64,000 bases of DNA from positions 5,702,443 through 5,766,442 of the forward strand of contig NC_052514.1 of NCBI RefSeq assembly GCF_014356525.2, written 5' to 3'. The DNA comes from Nilaparvata lugens. Lineage: Eukaryota; Arthropoda; Insecta; Hemiptera; Delphacidae. How positions within the stretch are numbered: position 1 is the stretch's first letter; each line of letters begins with the position of its first letter. The translations under genes were made by a program, and so were the position numbers. The notes beneath the pieces are model-generated. The model saw only the letters and a program-made list of their open reading frames with translations. It was not told the DNA's origin and did no database searches. This document shows positions 27,901 to 34,144 of this stretch, one piece after another.

Positions 27901-29531
27901 TTTTACCATTCAAACACATAGTTTTGAAAGCTCTTAAAATAGACCAGTCTTATCACAGTTGAAAATGTTCTTTTGTTCAAAGCGTTATATCACAAATTTG
28001 TCTCTTTTAAGTGTCCATTAACCGTTATTGAGAGAGTCCGCCATTTAGAGATAATGATGTATAAGCCTCTTATGGAGAAATGGCGAGGAATAAAAATTTG
28101 TCCATTATTGAGAGATGTCCATTATTTGGAGGTGTCCGTTAAGAGAGATTTTACTGTACCTTTTTTCCAAAACATTTATAAAACACAACTAGTTTCGGCT
28201 TTCAAGCCATCTTCAAGGTTTTTTTCCAAAATCATATTTTTGTTCTTTATCCCAGCTAAAACTTTGTTTGATAAGAAGAAAGGCATTGACTGAAGTTATT
28301 TCCAGTGAGTTTTGAAAAAGTGTAGGTACTATTAAATTATTCCTTTATCAATATACTATCTATTATTTGTAAGCAAATGATGAATAATAAAAATCAAACT
28401 AAAATTTCAATTTCATTCATTTCATTTTATATATTTTTAAAATTTTCAATAATATTATCCACATATCTTTGTACTTTGTCCGAGCTAAATCTTCATTTGA
28501 TAAGGCATTCAGGCATTACTGAAGTTAAATTAATGCACTAGGCATAAAATTCACTGAAAAATACACGGTTTAATGCTAAATGCACTGAAGTAAATGCACT
28601 TCAGGCATATTTACTGAAGTTATTTCCAGTGAAAATGCTGTGGAAGAAATGTTGAGTCAAGTTCAAGTTGAATAAAAAGACTAAGAAGTTTTTTTTATTC
28701 AATATGAATAATTATCACAATATCAACTTCTCAGCTCTTAATCCGATAGCATCTCCAATATCAACTTAACAACATCTAGATTACTGTTACATTGAGAACG
28801 AAACATTCAAATAAAACATGGATATTTCCACATTACAGCTCACTGTAACAGAGGATGAACATATGTACAATTTTCTGCGAGTTGTACAAATGGCTAACAA
28901 GAACATGTATGCCACATTGTACACTATCAACAACTATACAAGGTAAGCTTGTCCATCATTTTTTCAATTGATAATCAATAAAAATAATAGATAATTCAAA
29001 ATAAATCACACACATTTTCTCATTGTTGGTTTTTTGGACTGAATATTGACAGTAAACTCTGTATAGGACAATACATTCATGATGATTGTCTTCTGATTGA
29101 CGAAATAAATAATTATTTATTTATTACATTCCACAATCACAATATCAACTTTGTTATAGTTCAGACACTGTGTTACTTGTAAATATTTGAAAAATCATTT
29201 ACTATTCTTGGAGTATTGAGGAATGCATTTCACTCCCGAAGAGGAGCTTCATCAGCCTTTAATATAAATATTTTATAAAATAAATAACTTGTTATCATTC
29301 CAGAATAATTATACATCACACACACATGATATTTCCATTTTTGAATGAAGTTGACAATGAATTAACTAAGAAATTCATTGATGATTGTCTTGTGATTGAC
29401 GAATTACCATCAAATTTGAGTATATATTTGATTATATTAAGAAGTAGGCCTAAACAATTTCTCATTTTTTAGTGCCGAATTCGACCCAAGAGAAGTGAAC
29501 GCACTTTATATCCCACAAGAAAACTCCATAA
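2586..29531 (+). CDS. Neprilysin-like M13 zinc metallopeptidase, 15 exons, 3' end missing
   Basis: Type II membrane endopeptidase of family M13 (neprilysin/NEP-like), expected to cleave small peptides at the cell surface. Exons: 2586-2619, 4548-4632, 6785-6888, 7638-7697, 9207-9368, 10719-10802, 13043-13289, 16854-17064, 18498-18614, 19878-20022, 24495-24612, 26001-26100, 27082-27258, 28839-28942, 29473-29531. All introns are GT-AG and all phases fit, giving 1807 nt (602 codons plus 1 nt). Seen: a basic cytoplasmic tail, one hydrophobic helix, CLSAQC, the MDKSTHPCDDFFRFVCGNW signature, YRACLD, WIDAETKKA and VNALY. These match M13 landmarks in order. Many N-glycosylation sequons lie in the ectodomain. 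Family members run about 700-800 residues, so roughly 170-200 are missing, including HExxH and ExxxD. Introns are loaded with transposons. I am very sure of the family; the exact paralogue and whether it is an active enzyme cannot be decided here. Confidence 0.95.
2700..2945 (+). mobile_element. Short Helitron-like repeat copy
   Basis: Copy of a roughly 200-260 bp family recognised by GGATAGGAAATTCAC, GATGCATCATCACG-like, TTTACCGAGGATGGTTATA and a 3' GAGCACGGG motif. Other copies are at 6455-6655, 24080-24240, 39892-40342 and 50893-51290. The best-preserved copies end in CTAG followed by T, as Helitrons do. Confidence 0.65.
3402..3890. repeat. Foldback MITE split by a LINE 3' end
   Basis: Left arm about 3402-3462 (ACACCAAATTTATCAACAA) and right arm about 3825-3890 (complement) form an inverted repeat. 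Between them, about 3480-3815 is a 5'-truncated LINE 3' end with a (TTGAA)n tail at 3786-3812. The LINE therefore landed in an older MITE. Confidence 0.75.
4203..4460. repeat. Foldback MITE
   Basis: Inverted arms share CACTTATGAAGTGAGAATGCA-like and CTATTGGTAGTGAC sequences at 4207-4290 and 4385-4455. The loop carries TTTTTATTT runs and repeated CTGTCAGT units. It lies about 90 bp upstream of neprilysin exon 2. Confidence 0.8.
4548..4632 (+). CDS. Neprilysin-like exon 2 (cytoplasmic tail)
   Basis: Acceptor TTTCTAG and donor GTGAGT. It encodes a Ser/Thr/Gln-rich hydrophilic stretch (QLPTSTSSIWSTTQSEQ...) of the short intracellular tail. Entry is phase 1 (joins exon 1 as a Gly codon) and exit is phase 2. 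The tail is poorly conserved in the family, so support comes from phase and position. Confidence 0.75.
5640..5830. repeat. Purine-rich GGA/GAA microsatellite
   Basis: Long run of GGAGGA, GAAGAA and AGGAGG units on the + strand. The Ser/Phe-rich minus-strand ORF across it is an artefact of the repeat. Confidence 0.85.
6455..6660 (+). mobile_element. Short Helitron-like repeat copy
   Basis: Second + strand copy of the family at 2700, with AGGAAATTCACGAATGATGC, TTTACCGAGGATGGTTATA and a 3' GAGCACGGGTTACCTG end. Confidence 0.65.
6785..6888 (+). CDS. Neprilysin-like exon 3 (signal anchor)
   Basis: Reads LQRRPTRRRIE, then a strongly hydrophobic segment (SLTVSIILLAIVASILIFV). A basic cluster followed by one helix is the usual type II signal anchor of M13 proteases, with a Cys/Glu-x-x-Leu entry into the helix as in mammalian neprilysin. 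Acceptor TTTTTCCAG, donor GTGAGT, exit phase 1. Confidence 0.88.
6960..7125. repeat. Foldback MITE (AAGACTAAGAAATTGTC family)
   Basis: Perfectly mirrored ends AAAAAGACTAAGAAATTGTC with an inner GGTGTAATAACCGAAACCGG block. Relatives: 15225-15420 (full palindrome), 28672-28745, 40505-40590 and 45715-45840 (part copies). Confidence 0.85.
7638..7697 (+). CDS. Neprilysin-like exon 4 (start of ectodomain)
   Basis: A 60-bp exon encoding FKLKDQIGSLCLSAQCIHS. The spaced cysteine pair just outside the membrane, followed by I-x-S-A, corresponds to the first conserved disulfide region of M13 ectodomains. Acceptor TTTTCCAG, donor GTAATT, phase 1 on both sides. Confidence 0.9.
7866..7955. repeat. Degenerate ACCTTATA tandem repeat
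   Basis: About ten units related to TACCTTATA, bracketed by two copies of AGAGTCCTG. Confidence 0.7.
8180..8960 (+). repeat. Dispersed interspersed repeat, copy 1
   Basis: Shares long blocks with 54001-54466 (same strand; GGTCACGCATCAT-like, AATGCATGCAATGAATAATC, CATACATCGA) and with 44680-44890 (opposite strand; CAGATACTTGTGGATGAGAA). No coding remnant recognised. Class unknown; the ACAGACTGACAAAAGAA-type end is common in insect non-autonomous elements. Confidence 0.7.
9207..9368 (+). CDS. Neprilysin-like exon 5 (M13 N-domain signature)
   Basis: Encodes SSLLSSMDKSTHPCDDFF followed by RFVCGNW, the hallmark start of the Peptidase_M13_N domain (Met-Asp, Pro-Cys-x-Asp-Phe, Cys-Gly-x-Trp), then IPQTS and a helix. 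The donor at 9369 (CAT|GTAACT) gives phase 1 and joins cleanly to exon 6. Confidence 0.96.
9755..10345. repeat. Element with repeated GGGGTAA...TACCCC hairpins
   Basis: Begins with TACCAAGCGGGGTAATTGG and ACTACCCC and ends with the inverse form (about 10306-10335). A third, internal inverse copy is at about 9948-9968. A second copy of the element is at 29815-30346, where it runs into the assembly gap. Confidence 0.75.
10545..11235. repeat. MITE family fragments flanking neprilysin exon 6
   Basis: Blocks with CAGCTGTTTACCCTGTTGTC-like and GCAGAAGTCTTCGGGGT sequence at 10580-10695, 11030-11110 and 11175-11230, and mirrored ATTATTAAACGAAAATCC ends. The same family forms the palindrome at 16165-16520. 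Exon 6 (10719-10802) sits between the pieces. Confidence 0.75.
10719..10802 (+). CDS. Neprilysin-like exon 6
   Basis: Encodes FLQKNDSDSEPEAVHQSR, then TMYRACLDT, equal to the conserved K-A-x-x-Y-x-S-C-x-D/N block of M13_N. The acceptor TTTTTTCTAG lies about 24 bp downstream of a MITE-derived stretch. Phase 1 in, phase 1 out (the last G joins AA of exon 7 as Glu). An alternative acceptor 11 bp downstream would break the frame. Confidence 0.9.
11630..12245 (+). mobile_element. Remnant with Crypton-like N-terminal exon
   Basis: Mirrored TTTTCGCCACACT motifs at 11636 and 12099 bracket an ATG exon at 11955-12052. It encodes MLEDDIARDIPSEILKES, then EILTANLLPLKSRDR, with a consensus donor AG|GTATGA. 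'LLP-x-KS-x-x-x-Y' is the start of the N-terminal domain of Crypton-type tyrosine recombinases and derived host proteins (family knowledge). Everything downstream of this exon is absent, so this is an internally deleted copy. The flank 12115-12245 recurs inverted at 38853-39005. Class assignment is inference. Confidence 0.5.
12385..12440 (+). pseudogene. Decayed duplicate of neprilysin exon 7 start
   Basis: Bases 12391-12422 repeat the intron end, acceptor AG and first 17 exon bases of exon 7 (GAAACCCTAGAAGAACTG), with two substitutions in the polypyrimidine tract. The match extends weakly upstream (CATTCAATTTGCAATTT). After the first 17 exon bases the copy diverges and reading frames close. 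Confidence 0.75.
12600..12950. repeat. (AAAT)n microsatellite
   Basis: About 320 bp of AAAT/AATAAATA units with minor interruptions, within the intron before neprilysin exon 7. Confidence 0.97.
13043..13289 (+). CDS. Neprilysin-like exon 7
   Basis: The largest exon seen. It begins TLEELGLQPLSDILEEIG (the M13 'G-x-x-P-L-x-x-x-L' motif) and runs to ESKSMLP, the region before the usual Leu-Pro-x-x-x-Tyr-Tyr motif. Sequons NESS and NRTN. It is more GC-rich than the flanks. Exit is phase 2, donor AG|GTAATA. A decayed duplicate of its acceptor and first 17 bases lies about 640 bp upstream. Confidence 0.95.
13305..14855. repeat. Large palindromic element, split by an insertion
   Basis: Left arm 13430-13590 and right arm 14698-14855 mirror each other (AGGCTGTGCAAAGGCTGAAA), and a second inner mirror pairs 14218-14440 with 14480-14700 (CAATCGACAATACCATG). 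A shorter direct copy of the left arm is at 13308-13400. It begins only 16 bp after the exon 7 donor. It is interrupted by the insertion at 13580-14209. Confidence 0.85.
13580..14209 (+). mobile_element. Retro-inserted 3' fragment with target duplication
   Basis: Flanked by an 8-bp direct repeat TACCGTAT (13572-13579 and 14210-14217) and ending in AATAAACTC plus an (ATTT)n tail, so inserted by target-primed reverse transcription. A 5' open stretch encodes YIKNVVNVEDQLMLLLSNF and onwards to a stop; I do not recognise it. The 3' part holds three tandem copies of a roughly 105-bp unit starting ATTGATGTGTTATCTATCG. Confidence 0.75.
15225..15420. repeat. Foldback MITE, full palindrome
   Basis: Full copy of the family at 6960. 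Both halves carry CACCATTGTCAAT and ACCGGTTTCGGTTGTTACA or complements, with ACTAAGAAATTGTC outer ends. Confidence 0.88.
15507..16095 (+). mobile_element. Internally deleted IS630/mariner-like transposon (DUF4817 type)
   Basis: Inverted ends CAGGGTGATTTTTTAGTC (15509 onwards) and complement (to 16093) are flanked by TA, the expected target site. Inside, 15690-15770 encodes YFTIEQRVFILKQYFAK, the N-terminal helix-turn-helix of DUF4817 proteins. After a frame change, 15757-15951 encodes LWGYIKSEVFKNNPHNIDEL and ends VRACITSMGGHFEHMV, the C-terminus of the same transposase superfamily. The catalytic DDE core is deleted, so the copy is non-autonomous. A hypothetical host gene is unlikely given the TIRs. 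Confidence 0.88.
16165..16520. repeat. Palindromic MITE
   Basis: Arms 16190-16325 and 16375-16515 mirror each other (TAGATGGAAATTCGATGAGC, CCGAAGACTTCTGCTA). Same family as the fragments around exon 6. Confidence 0.88.
16854..17064 (+). CDS. Neprilysin-like exon 8
   Basis: Reads HKGRNARHRTVENKLRKALV, then a helical segment with SWRRYINMVVKY and sequons NVTV and NVTN. This is the variable middle of M13_N (the 'Y-x-x-Y-x-x-x' helices); the usual RDYY motif is not recognisable. Acceptor CTTTTTTTCAG, exit phase 0 at GTGAGA. Confidence 0.88.
17065..18497. other. Neprilysin intron 8, nothing recognised
   Basis: AT-rich intronic DNA. No repeat ends, coding block or RNA gene that I could support. 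Confidence 0.5.
18498..18614 (+). CDS. Neprilysin-like exon 9
   Basis: 39 codons: LLTDKNISGEEIEKPDSMSL, then SELQNLTDAAATAYKLEPK. Corresponds to the M13 helix with Glu-x-x-Ile-Ala and the following M-x-x-x-x-L-Q stretch. Phase 0 on both sides. Degenerate partial copies of its 3' half occur downstream (18745-19725). Confidence 0.92.
18745..19725 (+). pseudogene. Decayed tandem copies of neprilysin exon 9
   Basis: Three degenerate copies of the exon 9 3' half plus adjoining intron at about 18750-18790, 18860-18985 and 19660-19790. The last still reads EGAATTYKIESN against DAAATAYKLEPK in the exon, but its donor GT is lost. The shared intron part includes GTAAGCAAGTTG-like and TCATGTTCACCTTTTA-like blocks. 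A LINE is inserted between copies two and three. Confidence 0.65.
18985..19605 (+). mobile_element. 5'-truncated LINE, C-terminal RT fragment
   Basis: Reads YFAYLHSHLYYGVVA-like sequence, later ECLMYIRTNL, HNHYTRNSEFLRV and GIRAYNKLPEHLKELD, the conserved tail downstream of the reverse transcriptase in CR1/Jockey-type LINEs. Stops and frameshifts are present. The 3' end is (TTGAATC)n at about 19588-19605. Confidence 0.85.
19878..20022 (+). CDS. Neprilysin-like exon 10
   Basis: Encodes IDWREYLQTAF (the M13 'hydrophobic-D-W-x-x-Y/F' motif), an acidic turn, sequons NTTV and NHTD, and YGIDYYKSISKIL. Acceptor GACGACAG is weak but the only one that keeps the motif; donor G|GTGAGT. The 3' terminus of a minus-strand Helitron starts only 30 bp after the donor. 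Confidence 0.93.
20053..20620 (-). mobile_element. Helitron 3' end with internal tandem repeats
   Basis: Terminal CTAG (20053-20056, preceded by A) and the hairpin GGCTCGCTTCGCTCGCC match the Helitrons at 34145 and 38055, so its 3' end faces exon 10. Beyond about 20200 lie three imperfect units of about 130 bp sharing ATTTTGGGCGTATCTT. The 5' TC end was not found. Confidence 0.8.
21219..24000 (-). mobile_element. 5'-truncated LINE with endonuclease and RT
   Basis: Non-LTR retrotransposon. The 3' end is a (TTGA)n tail at 21219-21232. Frames: 23993-23325 carries the AP-endonuclease C-half (GDLNIDVLE, SALDNFLTN, SDHDAQ). 23325-22375 carries RT motifs (VTPIHKKGDRNKLSNYRPIS, EEQHGFQRGKS, LMDLTKAFESV). 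22378-21365 carries GVPQGSILGP, MYADDTTL and the thumb. A frameshift near 22378 and the loss of the endonuclease N-half and ORF1 make it dead, but decay is mild, so it is fairly young. CR1/Jockey-like clade by motif style; clade not certain. Confidence 0.93.
24080..24240 (-). mobile_element. Short Helitron-like repeat copy, truncated
   Basis: Minus-strand copy of the family at 2700 (CTATAACCATCC, CGATGCGAAATTTCAAG, GGATTTCCTATCC), lying against the 5' end of the LINE. Confidence 0.6.
24495..24612 (+). CDS. Neprilysin-like exon 11
   Basis: Encodes ALGMWWELVYTLTPYANEDL and onwards to GEPSPLPR, matching the M13 'L-x-x-Y-x-x-W-x-x-x-x-x-x-x-x-L' block. Acceptor TTTACAG, donor AG|GTTAGT, phase 1 to phase 2. 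A minus-strand LINE of about 2.8 kb lies in the preceding intron. Confidence 0.93.
24870..25080 (+). mobile_element. Probable LINE 3' stub
   Basis: Ends AATAAAATTGAATTT followed by (ATTT)n, the usual form of a short LINE 3' end. The short reading frame here (GKEPSGVDKLF) is not diagnostic. Confidence 0.4.
25433..25600. repeat. Foldback MITE (CTCAGTACCC...GGGTACTGAG family)
   Basis: Mirrored TTTTATCACAAGATGTTTCAACATTGA arms around GCCATTTTCAAGTG, then a unique TTACAAGTAGCCGTATACAG tail. Other copies: 33185-33400 and a part copy at 4680-4830. Confidence 0.8.
26001..26100 (+). CDS. Neprilysin-like exon 12
   Basis: Encodes ESYCAVAIWSIMDIAIASAA, then DEYPQVEKTKKE. The Cys matches the conserved W-x-x-C-x-x-x-V cysteine of M13_N, and the Ala-rich helix before Tyr is typical. 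Acceptor AATAACAG, donor GTGAGT, phase 2 to phase 0. Confidence 0.93.
26225..26930 (+). mobile_element. Helitron-like family B copy, with tandem repeat and nested MITE
   Basis: Starts TCCTATACTATTAGATGAGC, has CTCAAAAACGGCTCTAACGA and CACTAGGTCTCATTCTTGGG, and ends near GAGCGAAGCTCGGTCCCCGA (about 26897). A degenerate 10-bp tandem (ATGTTTATAT) fills 26270-26340. Related copies: 41091-42715 (minus) and 53075-53445 (plus). Confidence 0.6.
26632..26766. repeat. Small MITE (GCCGGTTGCAAA family)
   Basis: Left GCCGGTTGCAAAAAAACGGG and right TAACCGGCTTTGTGATACTG are inverted relatives. The family resembles 52322-52475. Confidence 0.65.
27082..27258 (+). CDS. Neprilysin-like exon 13
   Basis: Encodes QMIDNIQSSFYYYVSNAQ, then WIDAETKKAIIEKGKVIRR and NIGFPEW. 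'W-x-D-x-x-T-K-x-x-A-x-x-K' plus 'I-G-Y/F-P' is a diagnostic M13 block. Acceptor ATTTCCAG, donor GTGAGT, phase 0 both sides. Confidence 0.96.
27479..28156 (-). mobile_element. Tigger/pogo transposon, decayed transposase
   Basis: Ends CAGTGAAATCTC...TAGCGGACACCTC and the inverted GAGGTGTCCGTTAAGAGAGA...TACTG, flanked by TA at 27477-27478 and 28157-28158. On the minus strand, scattered frames at about 27975-27650 give NCDKTGLF, then GKAAKPRCFKGVDI-like and FDFVERKMKRQNR-like pieces, the DDE domain of Tigger/jerky transposases, broken by many stops. It lies in the intron after neprilysin exon 13. Confidence 0.88.
28672..28745. repeat. MITE end fragment
   Basis: GAATAAAAAGACTAAGAAG and TATTCAATATGAATAATTAT are the outer end and flank of the family at 6960. 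Confidence 0.6.
28839..28942 (+). CDS. Neprilysin-like exon 14
   Basis: Encodes LTVTEDEHMYNFLRVVQMAN, then KNMYATLYTINNYTR, matching the 'F-x-N-x-L-x-x-x-x-x-x-x-x' helix of the M13 domain. Acceptor CATTACAG, donor AG|GTAAGC, exit phase 2. Confidence 0.9.
29473..29531 (+). CDS. Neprilysin-like exon 15 (last one visible)
   Basis: Encodes AEFDPREVNALYIPQENSI. 'V-N-A-x-Y' is the conserved substrate-backbone-binding motif at the start of the catalytic Peptidase_M13 domain. Phase 2 in, phase 1 out at A|GTAAGT. The next expected exon (FPAG...HExxH) is not found before the gap at 30347. Confidence 0.9.
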
Positions 29532-29814
29532 GTAAGTATAATTATATCTATAATGTAATAGTGATAGATTTTATTATTTGTTCAATTGTTGAAGGAAGAT
29601 ATTGTAATCATTTATGGAATATAACCCTAATGAGTATTGAATCAATATAAGAATCTATTTATTGAGATGAATATTTTACTCTTAGTAGTCACACACCGTT
29701 CAAATATTAAATTATCATAAAACCAGTACCGGTACCTACTAACTTGGAAAAAAGTTAATCAAGTATGTAATTTATTTGAATAAATGTTTACTCTTAGAAC
29801 AGACATAACCCTTC

Positions 29815-30346
29815 TACTACCAAGCGGGGTAATTGGACTACCCCAACCCACATTTTGTTTAATTTTTGTAGTCGATGTTAATGTATTTCATTGAAACTCT
29901 CAGTACCTGTTAAAAACATATCACTTTGGTTATTTTATCTCATAGAATCATTTCATTCCTCTATTTTTGGAATTATTAGCAGTTTTATCCTGGGGGTAAC
30001 TCTATTACCCCACTTGGTATTCCATATCATACAATTTTTTGGTATCTATATTTCATCCATCATCAGAATACATTAGATATCAATTTAATGTTCAATTTTT
30101 TTTCTGCCAAACCTGATTCATAATGATCACTTAAAATCTAAATTGAGAAATTTTGCATCTCTATAACCATAATTTAATTATTTGACAACATTTCTCCTAC
30201 AACAATATGATAGAATGCTCAATTTTGTTGTCCTGTCAGTTTTTATCAACGAATATTAAAATATTTTTCAACGAAAGAAATTCATTTTAAATTACATTAA
30301 AAGCTTTTTAAATGCATTTGATTGATAAATTAATGGGGAAAATATA
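29815..30346. repeat. Second copy of the GGGGTAA-hairpin element, cut by gap
   Basis: Parallel to 9755-10290: TACCAAGCGGGGTAATTGG, CTGGGGGTAACTCTATTACC and TTTGACAACATTTCTCCTAC. It runs into the N stretch before its right end. Confidence 0.8.
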
Positions 30347-30446
30347 NNNNNNNNNNNNNNNNNNNNNNNNNNNNNNNNNNNNNNNNNNNNNNNNNNNNNN
30401 NNNNNNNNNNNNNNNNNNNNNNNNNNNNNNNNNNNNNNNNNNNNNN
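30347..30446. other. Assembly gap (100 N)
   Basis: Exactly 100 N, a size commonly used for gaps of unknown length. It follows the last visible neprilysin exon by 815 bp and precedes a LINE of opposite orientation. Confidence 1.
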
Positions 30447-31440
30447 TAAGGCTCCTATACTCTATCAAACTGTCCAAGTCAAATGTCTTTTAAATTTTCT
30501 ATGTGCTTTGTCTCTACGTCCCATCATCTTAAGTATGTCTTCAGTCATCCACGGTACTCGTCGTTTTCTATTAATCCTCCTTGTCACATAAGGTGCATGT
30601 TTGTCATACAAAGTCAAAGTCCAATTCTCGAAAGTCTTGACCATGTCATCAACTGAGGGTAATGCTTCAATTTGATGCCATGGAGTCTGAGCCACATCAG
30701 TCAGGAAGGCGGCTTCATCAAAGTTTTTGAAGTCTCTATAAGTGATAATTTTCTGTTCTGGCTTGGGTATCTTATGGGAAAGTACACAGTAGATCAAATC
30801 ATGTCTAGAAATAGCTGGGACTGAGATTTGGCCTGCTTGAACAACCTCATTGGGATCACTAACAATGAGAAGGTCAATGAGTGTGTCTGATTCATTAGTA
30901 TGATGAGTTGGATCGAGGGATAAAATAGTCATGTTTAGGCATTGAAAATCGTAGTCAGTTGAAAGTAGTCAAAGTTACGATCGTCATGTTCAAGTCGGTG
31001 TTCATATCCCCCATAACTAGTATACGGTTATAACAAGGCATAAGAGAAAGCAAGGCATTTTCGAAATCTGTGAAATGACCTATTTTTGGTGGGCGATAAC
31101 AGATACCAACGAGTAATTATCATTACTAGATAAGGATAATTCAAGTAGCATAAACTCTGGTCTGGAACAATACTCTTGTTTAGATGTGATTAAAACTTTT
31201 GTTTTGATACCATCTTTCACATAAATTGCTACACCCCCACAAGCTTTATTTAATCTATCATTCCGGAAAAGATTATATCCAGGCAATGCAACAAAATTTG
31301 ATGAAATACTAGGCTTCAAAAATGATTCGGAAATTCCGATTATATTGAAGTCCTGAAAACGGAAGATTGCTCTGAGTTCATCAACGTGGCAGCTGAGGAT
31401 TGTACGTTAAGGTGAGCAGCCTTGAAAAGTTTTTTGAAAG
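30447..31440 (-). mobile_element. LINE endonuclease fragment cut by gap
   Basis: Minus-strand pieces in order: AAHLNVQSSA (start of AP-endonuclease, about 31410), PGYNLFRNDRLNKACGGVAI-type block (31319-31080), a GDMNTDLN-like motif near 31000, then SDTLIDLLIVSD, AISRHDLIYC and a linker ending RRINRKRRVPWMTEDILK (30932-30465). Frameshifts separate the pieces. The reverse transcriptase would lie in or beyond the gap. Confidence 0.88.
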
Positions 31441-31779
31441 AGTGGAGCTTATTTGCTAGAAAAATACTGCGTCATTATTACTATTATTGAAATAATCATA
31501 CCTACTTGAGGGCGAGCGAGCTGACGTGTCAGTGAGAGGCATCATGGAGCAGCAGACCAATCGTGAACCGACCTCAGAACGACACATGACGGGGGAAATG
31601 GGGATGAAACTGATAAAACTTAACCTAAATGAAAAAGTCTTGATTCGAGTGCATTCAGTATGCCTTGACAGTATTTAAAGCACTAGTATCCCTTCACTAT
31701 TTAAAGCACTAGTTCAAAAATTCACTAAACACAATAAGATGTAGATGTGTGGAGTCTCGGTCACAATAAGATTGTGAAA

Positions 31780-32015
31780 GAACTGGTAGTGGAGATCGTC
31801 CAAGTGAGATAGAGCGAGTAGGTATCAGTAGTGAAGAATCGGGTCAAGTGGAGGTAGAGCGAGTAGGTATCCAGTAGTGGAAGAATCGTGTCCAAGTGGA
31901 GGTAGAGCGAGAGAAGGAATCCAGTAGTGGAAGATCGAGTCCAAGTGGAGACAGAGAGAGATGAAATCCAGTAGTGGAGATCGTGTACAGGTGGAGATAG
32001 AGCGAAATGGGATCC
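31780..32015. repeat. Minisatellite, about 55-60 bp unit
   Basis: Four to five imperfect units with CCAGTAGTGGA and CCAAGTGGAGGTAGAGCGAG. The repeated Ser/Thr/Leu minus-strand ORFs are products of this array. Confidence 0.85.
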
Positions 32016-32454
32016 AGTAAAAACTGAAAAAGAGAAGAAGAGCCAGCAGAAACACGAAAATCTTTGAAGAAAGTTATCAATAGAGGAAAGATACATAATA
32101 CAAGTGATAATGAATAATATTCGCATAAAATTGAAGAGGAATAGTATGATATAATGGGGAAAGAATCGAATATTATATGGATAAATATGGATATTAAAAT
32201 AAAATATATATGGATATTAGTAGAAGGTAATCAGATAGAAAGAGAAAAGGTAGAAAGATAAATAGATATAGAAAAGAAATAAACATTTGAACATGCTGGA
32301 TAGCTAGTGGAAAAATCACAGGGAAAATAATGATAATAATAGGGAAGATAAGAAGAGAAAGAAGGAATGTGGACAAATTGAGAAGAACTTATGAAACTGA
32401 ACTATAGAATAAGAATAGAACATCGCATTGTGATCTTGAATTGATCAAGGAGAG

Positions 32455-32540
32455 AAGAAAAAGAAGAAAAAGAAGAAGAAGAGAAGAAGAAGAAGAAGAA
32501 GAAGAAGAGAGAAGAAGAAGAAGAGAAGAAGAAAAAATAA
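32455..32540. repeat. (GAA)n microsatellite
   Basis: About 80 bp of AGAAGAAG units in a generally purine-rich stretch (32190-32560). Confidence 0.9.
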
Positions 32541-33184
32541 GAAGTTGAGGAGTGATGGAAAAAGTGCTAGACTATTTTAGATGAGTTTTAAATAGTATTG
32601 AACGGTGAAGTGTGAAAAATATTATATAGTATTAGAAGTATAATTAACTATTGGGAGTTGCAATAACGATAAAAGTAGTAATTGAGAACTGTAATAGTTT
32701 AGTGATGAATGTCTAAGATAACGTTAAATGAAACACAGCCCCTATATAAGCATATGAACAGACTACCCACCCCTCTGCTCTATCAATAATTCTTCACACA
32801 TTAGCTTCTATTGTTCAAGCAGTGGCAACAGTAGAAGATACCATTATATAGGAGATTACTATCTTTACCTATAGATTACATCCATATCTATAAACATATG
32901 TTAATCATTCAATTTATTTGAAATTCAGCATTTCGAAAATTATTAATTATGGAGATAATTTTGGTAAGAGATGTAATAATTCTTAGTAAGAATAGAGATA
33001 ATGATTCTCTAAGTACCCTCTGGAGTATAGTAGTTGATGCATTGAACGTAGTTTTGGGAATTAATATAAAGATAAATTATTAATCAGTATTAACAAATGT
33101 GGATCTCCTTAGTTTGAAATAATTGCCTCATATATAATCATAAAAGCAGGGGAAAGATTCATAAATATAAAGAAAATAATTGAA

Positions 33185-33400
33185 AACCTCAGTACCCCCC
33201 TTTTCCTTCAAATACTTTATCACGACATGTTTCAAATGATTTAATTCATTTTCAGTGATTTAATTCATATCACTTGAAAATGGCATAATTGACCGAAACA
33301 TGTCGTGATAAAATATTCAAAAAAAAAAAAGGGTACTGAGATTTTCAATTATTTTCTTTATATTTATATTACAAGTAGCCCTATACAGGAAAGAGATAAA
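33185..33400. repeat. Foldback MITE (CTCAGTACCC family)
   Basis: Copy of the element at 25433: mirrored TATCACGACATGTTTC arms, GGGTACTGAGATTTTCA and the TACAAGTAGCCCTATACAGG tail. Confidence 0.82.
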
Positions 33401-33533
33401 TAGGAAAGATTCATTTATAGAACAGAAAGCCAGCTCATGAAAAATGCCAAGGTATATCTACTGTGAAATGTATTAATACGAATTTCCTATTATTGTAGTG
33501 AAGGGCACCTTAGTCATCGAATCCTGAAATGAT

Positions 33534-33710
33534 TTAATTTACCTTTATTTTCTGAAGGTCGGTCATCCTCTCGACTGTGTGGACCCTCTTGGATCCTCCC
33601 TCGCCGATAGAGATCTTGATCCTCCCGTCCGATGACCAGACATTCCTATGCCCATGACGGTCGGCCGCAGCGTTGAGGAGAACATGAAACTCAGAGATCG
33701 AAAAAAATAT
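33534..33710 (-). mobile_element. LINE ORF1 / FP-type C-terminal domain remnant
   Basis: A GC-rich block encoding HRNVWSSDGRIKISI, then GSKRVHTVERMTDLQKIKVN and stop. 'W-x-x-D-G-R-I ... D-L-x-K-I' is the C-terminal pattern of LINE ORF1 / FP-like nucleic-acid-binding proteins. The upstream part of the minus-strand frame (to 33923) is low complexity and probably unrelated. No companion ORF2 lies next to it. Confidence 0.6.
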
Positions 33711-34144
33711 TGTAGTGATGATGAATGGGATAGAGTGATAGGAGAGAAGAAAATTTAAAAAAGAAGAGATTGAAAAGAGGATATTTTTGAAGAAAATGGT
33801 GGAGAAAGAACCAGTAAGAAGAAGGTTCATATGAGAAGGCAAAGTAGGAAGGTGCATGTGAAGGAGGAAGGATGTTGAGAGAGAGGAGACTCTAGAGAGA
33901 GTCTTGAATATTGGTTTGCCCAATCATGAAAGCCTGGAATTCGCTCTTCTCTGAAGCCTTACAAGTTTTTGGTATTGATTTAGTTCGAAAGCTTTCGATG
34001 GTATGTTGTACCTTTGTATCAATTCCAAAGGTTTTGGTTGTGATCTTCACTGGATTACCGTAATGTGAAATAGTCGCCGATTCCGCAAATTATTTTCAAA
34101 TAGATGATGCAACATAATTTGGAATAAGTCAATTTAGATAACAA

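Noticed and set aside
31761..32126. Ser/Thr/Leu repeat ORFs on the minus strand
   Set aside because: Overlapping frames through a minisatellite of about 58 bp; no single preferred frame.
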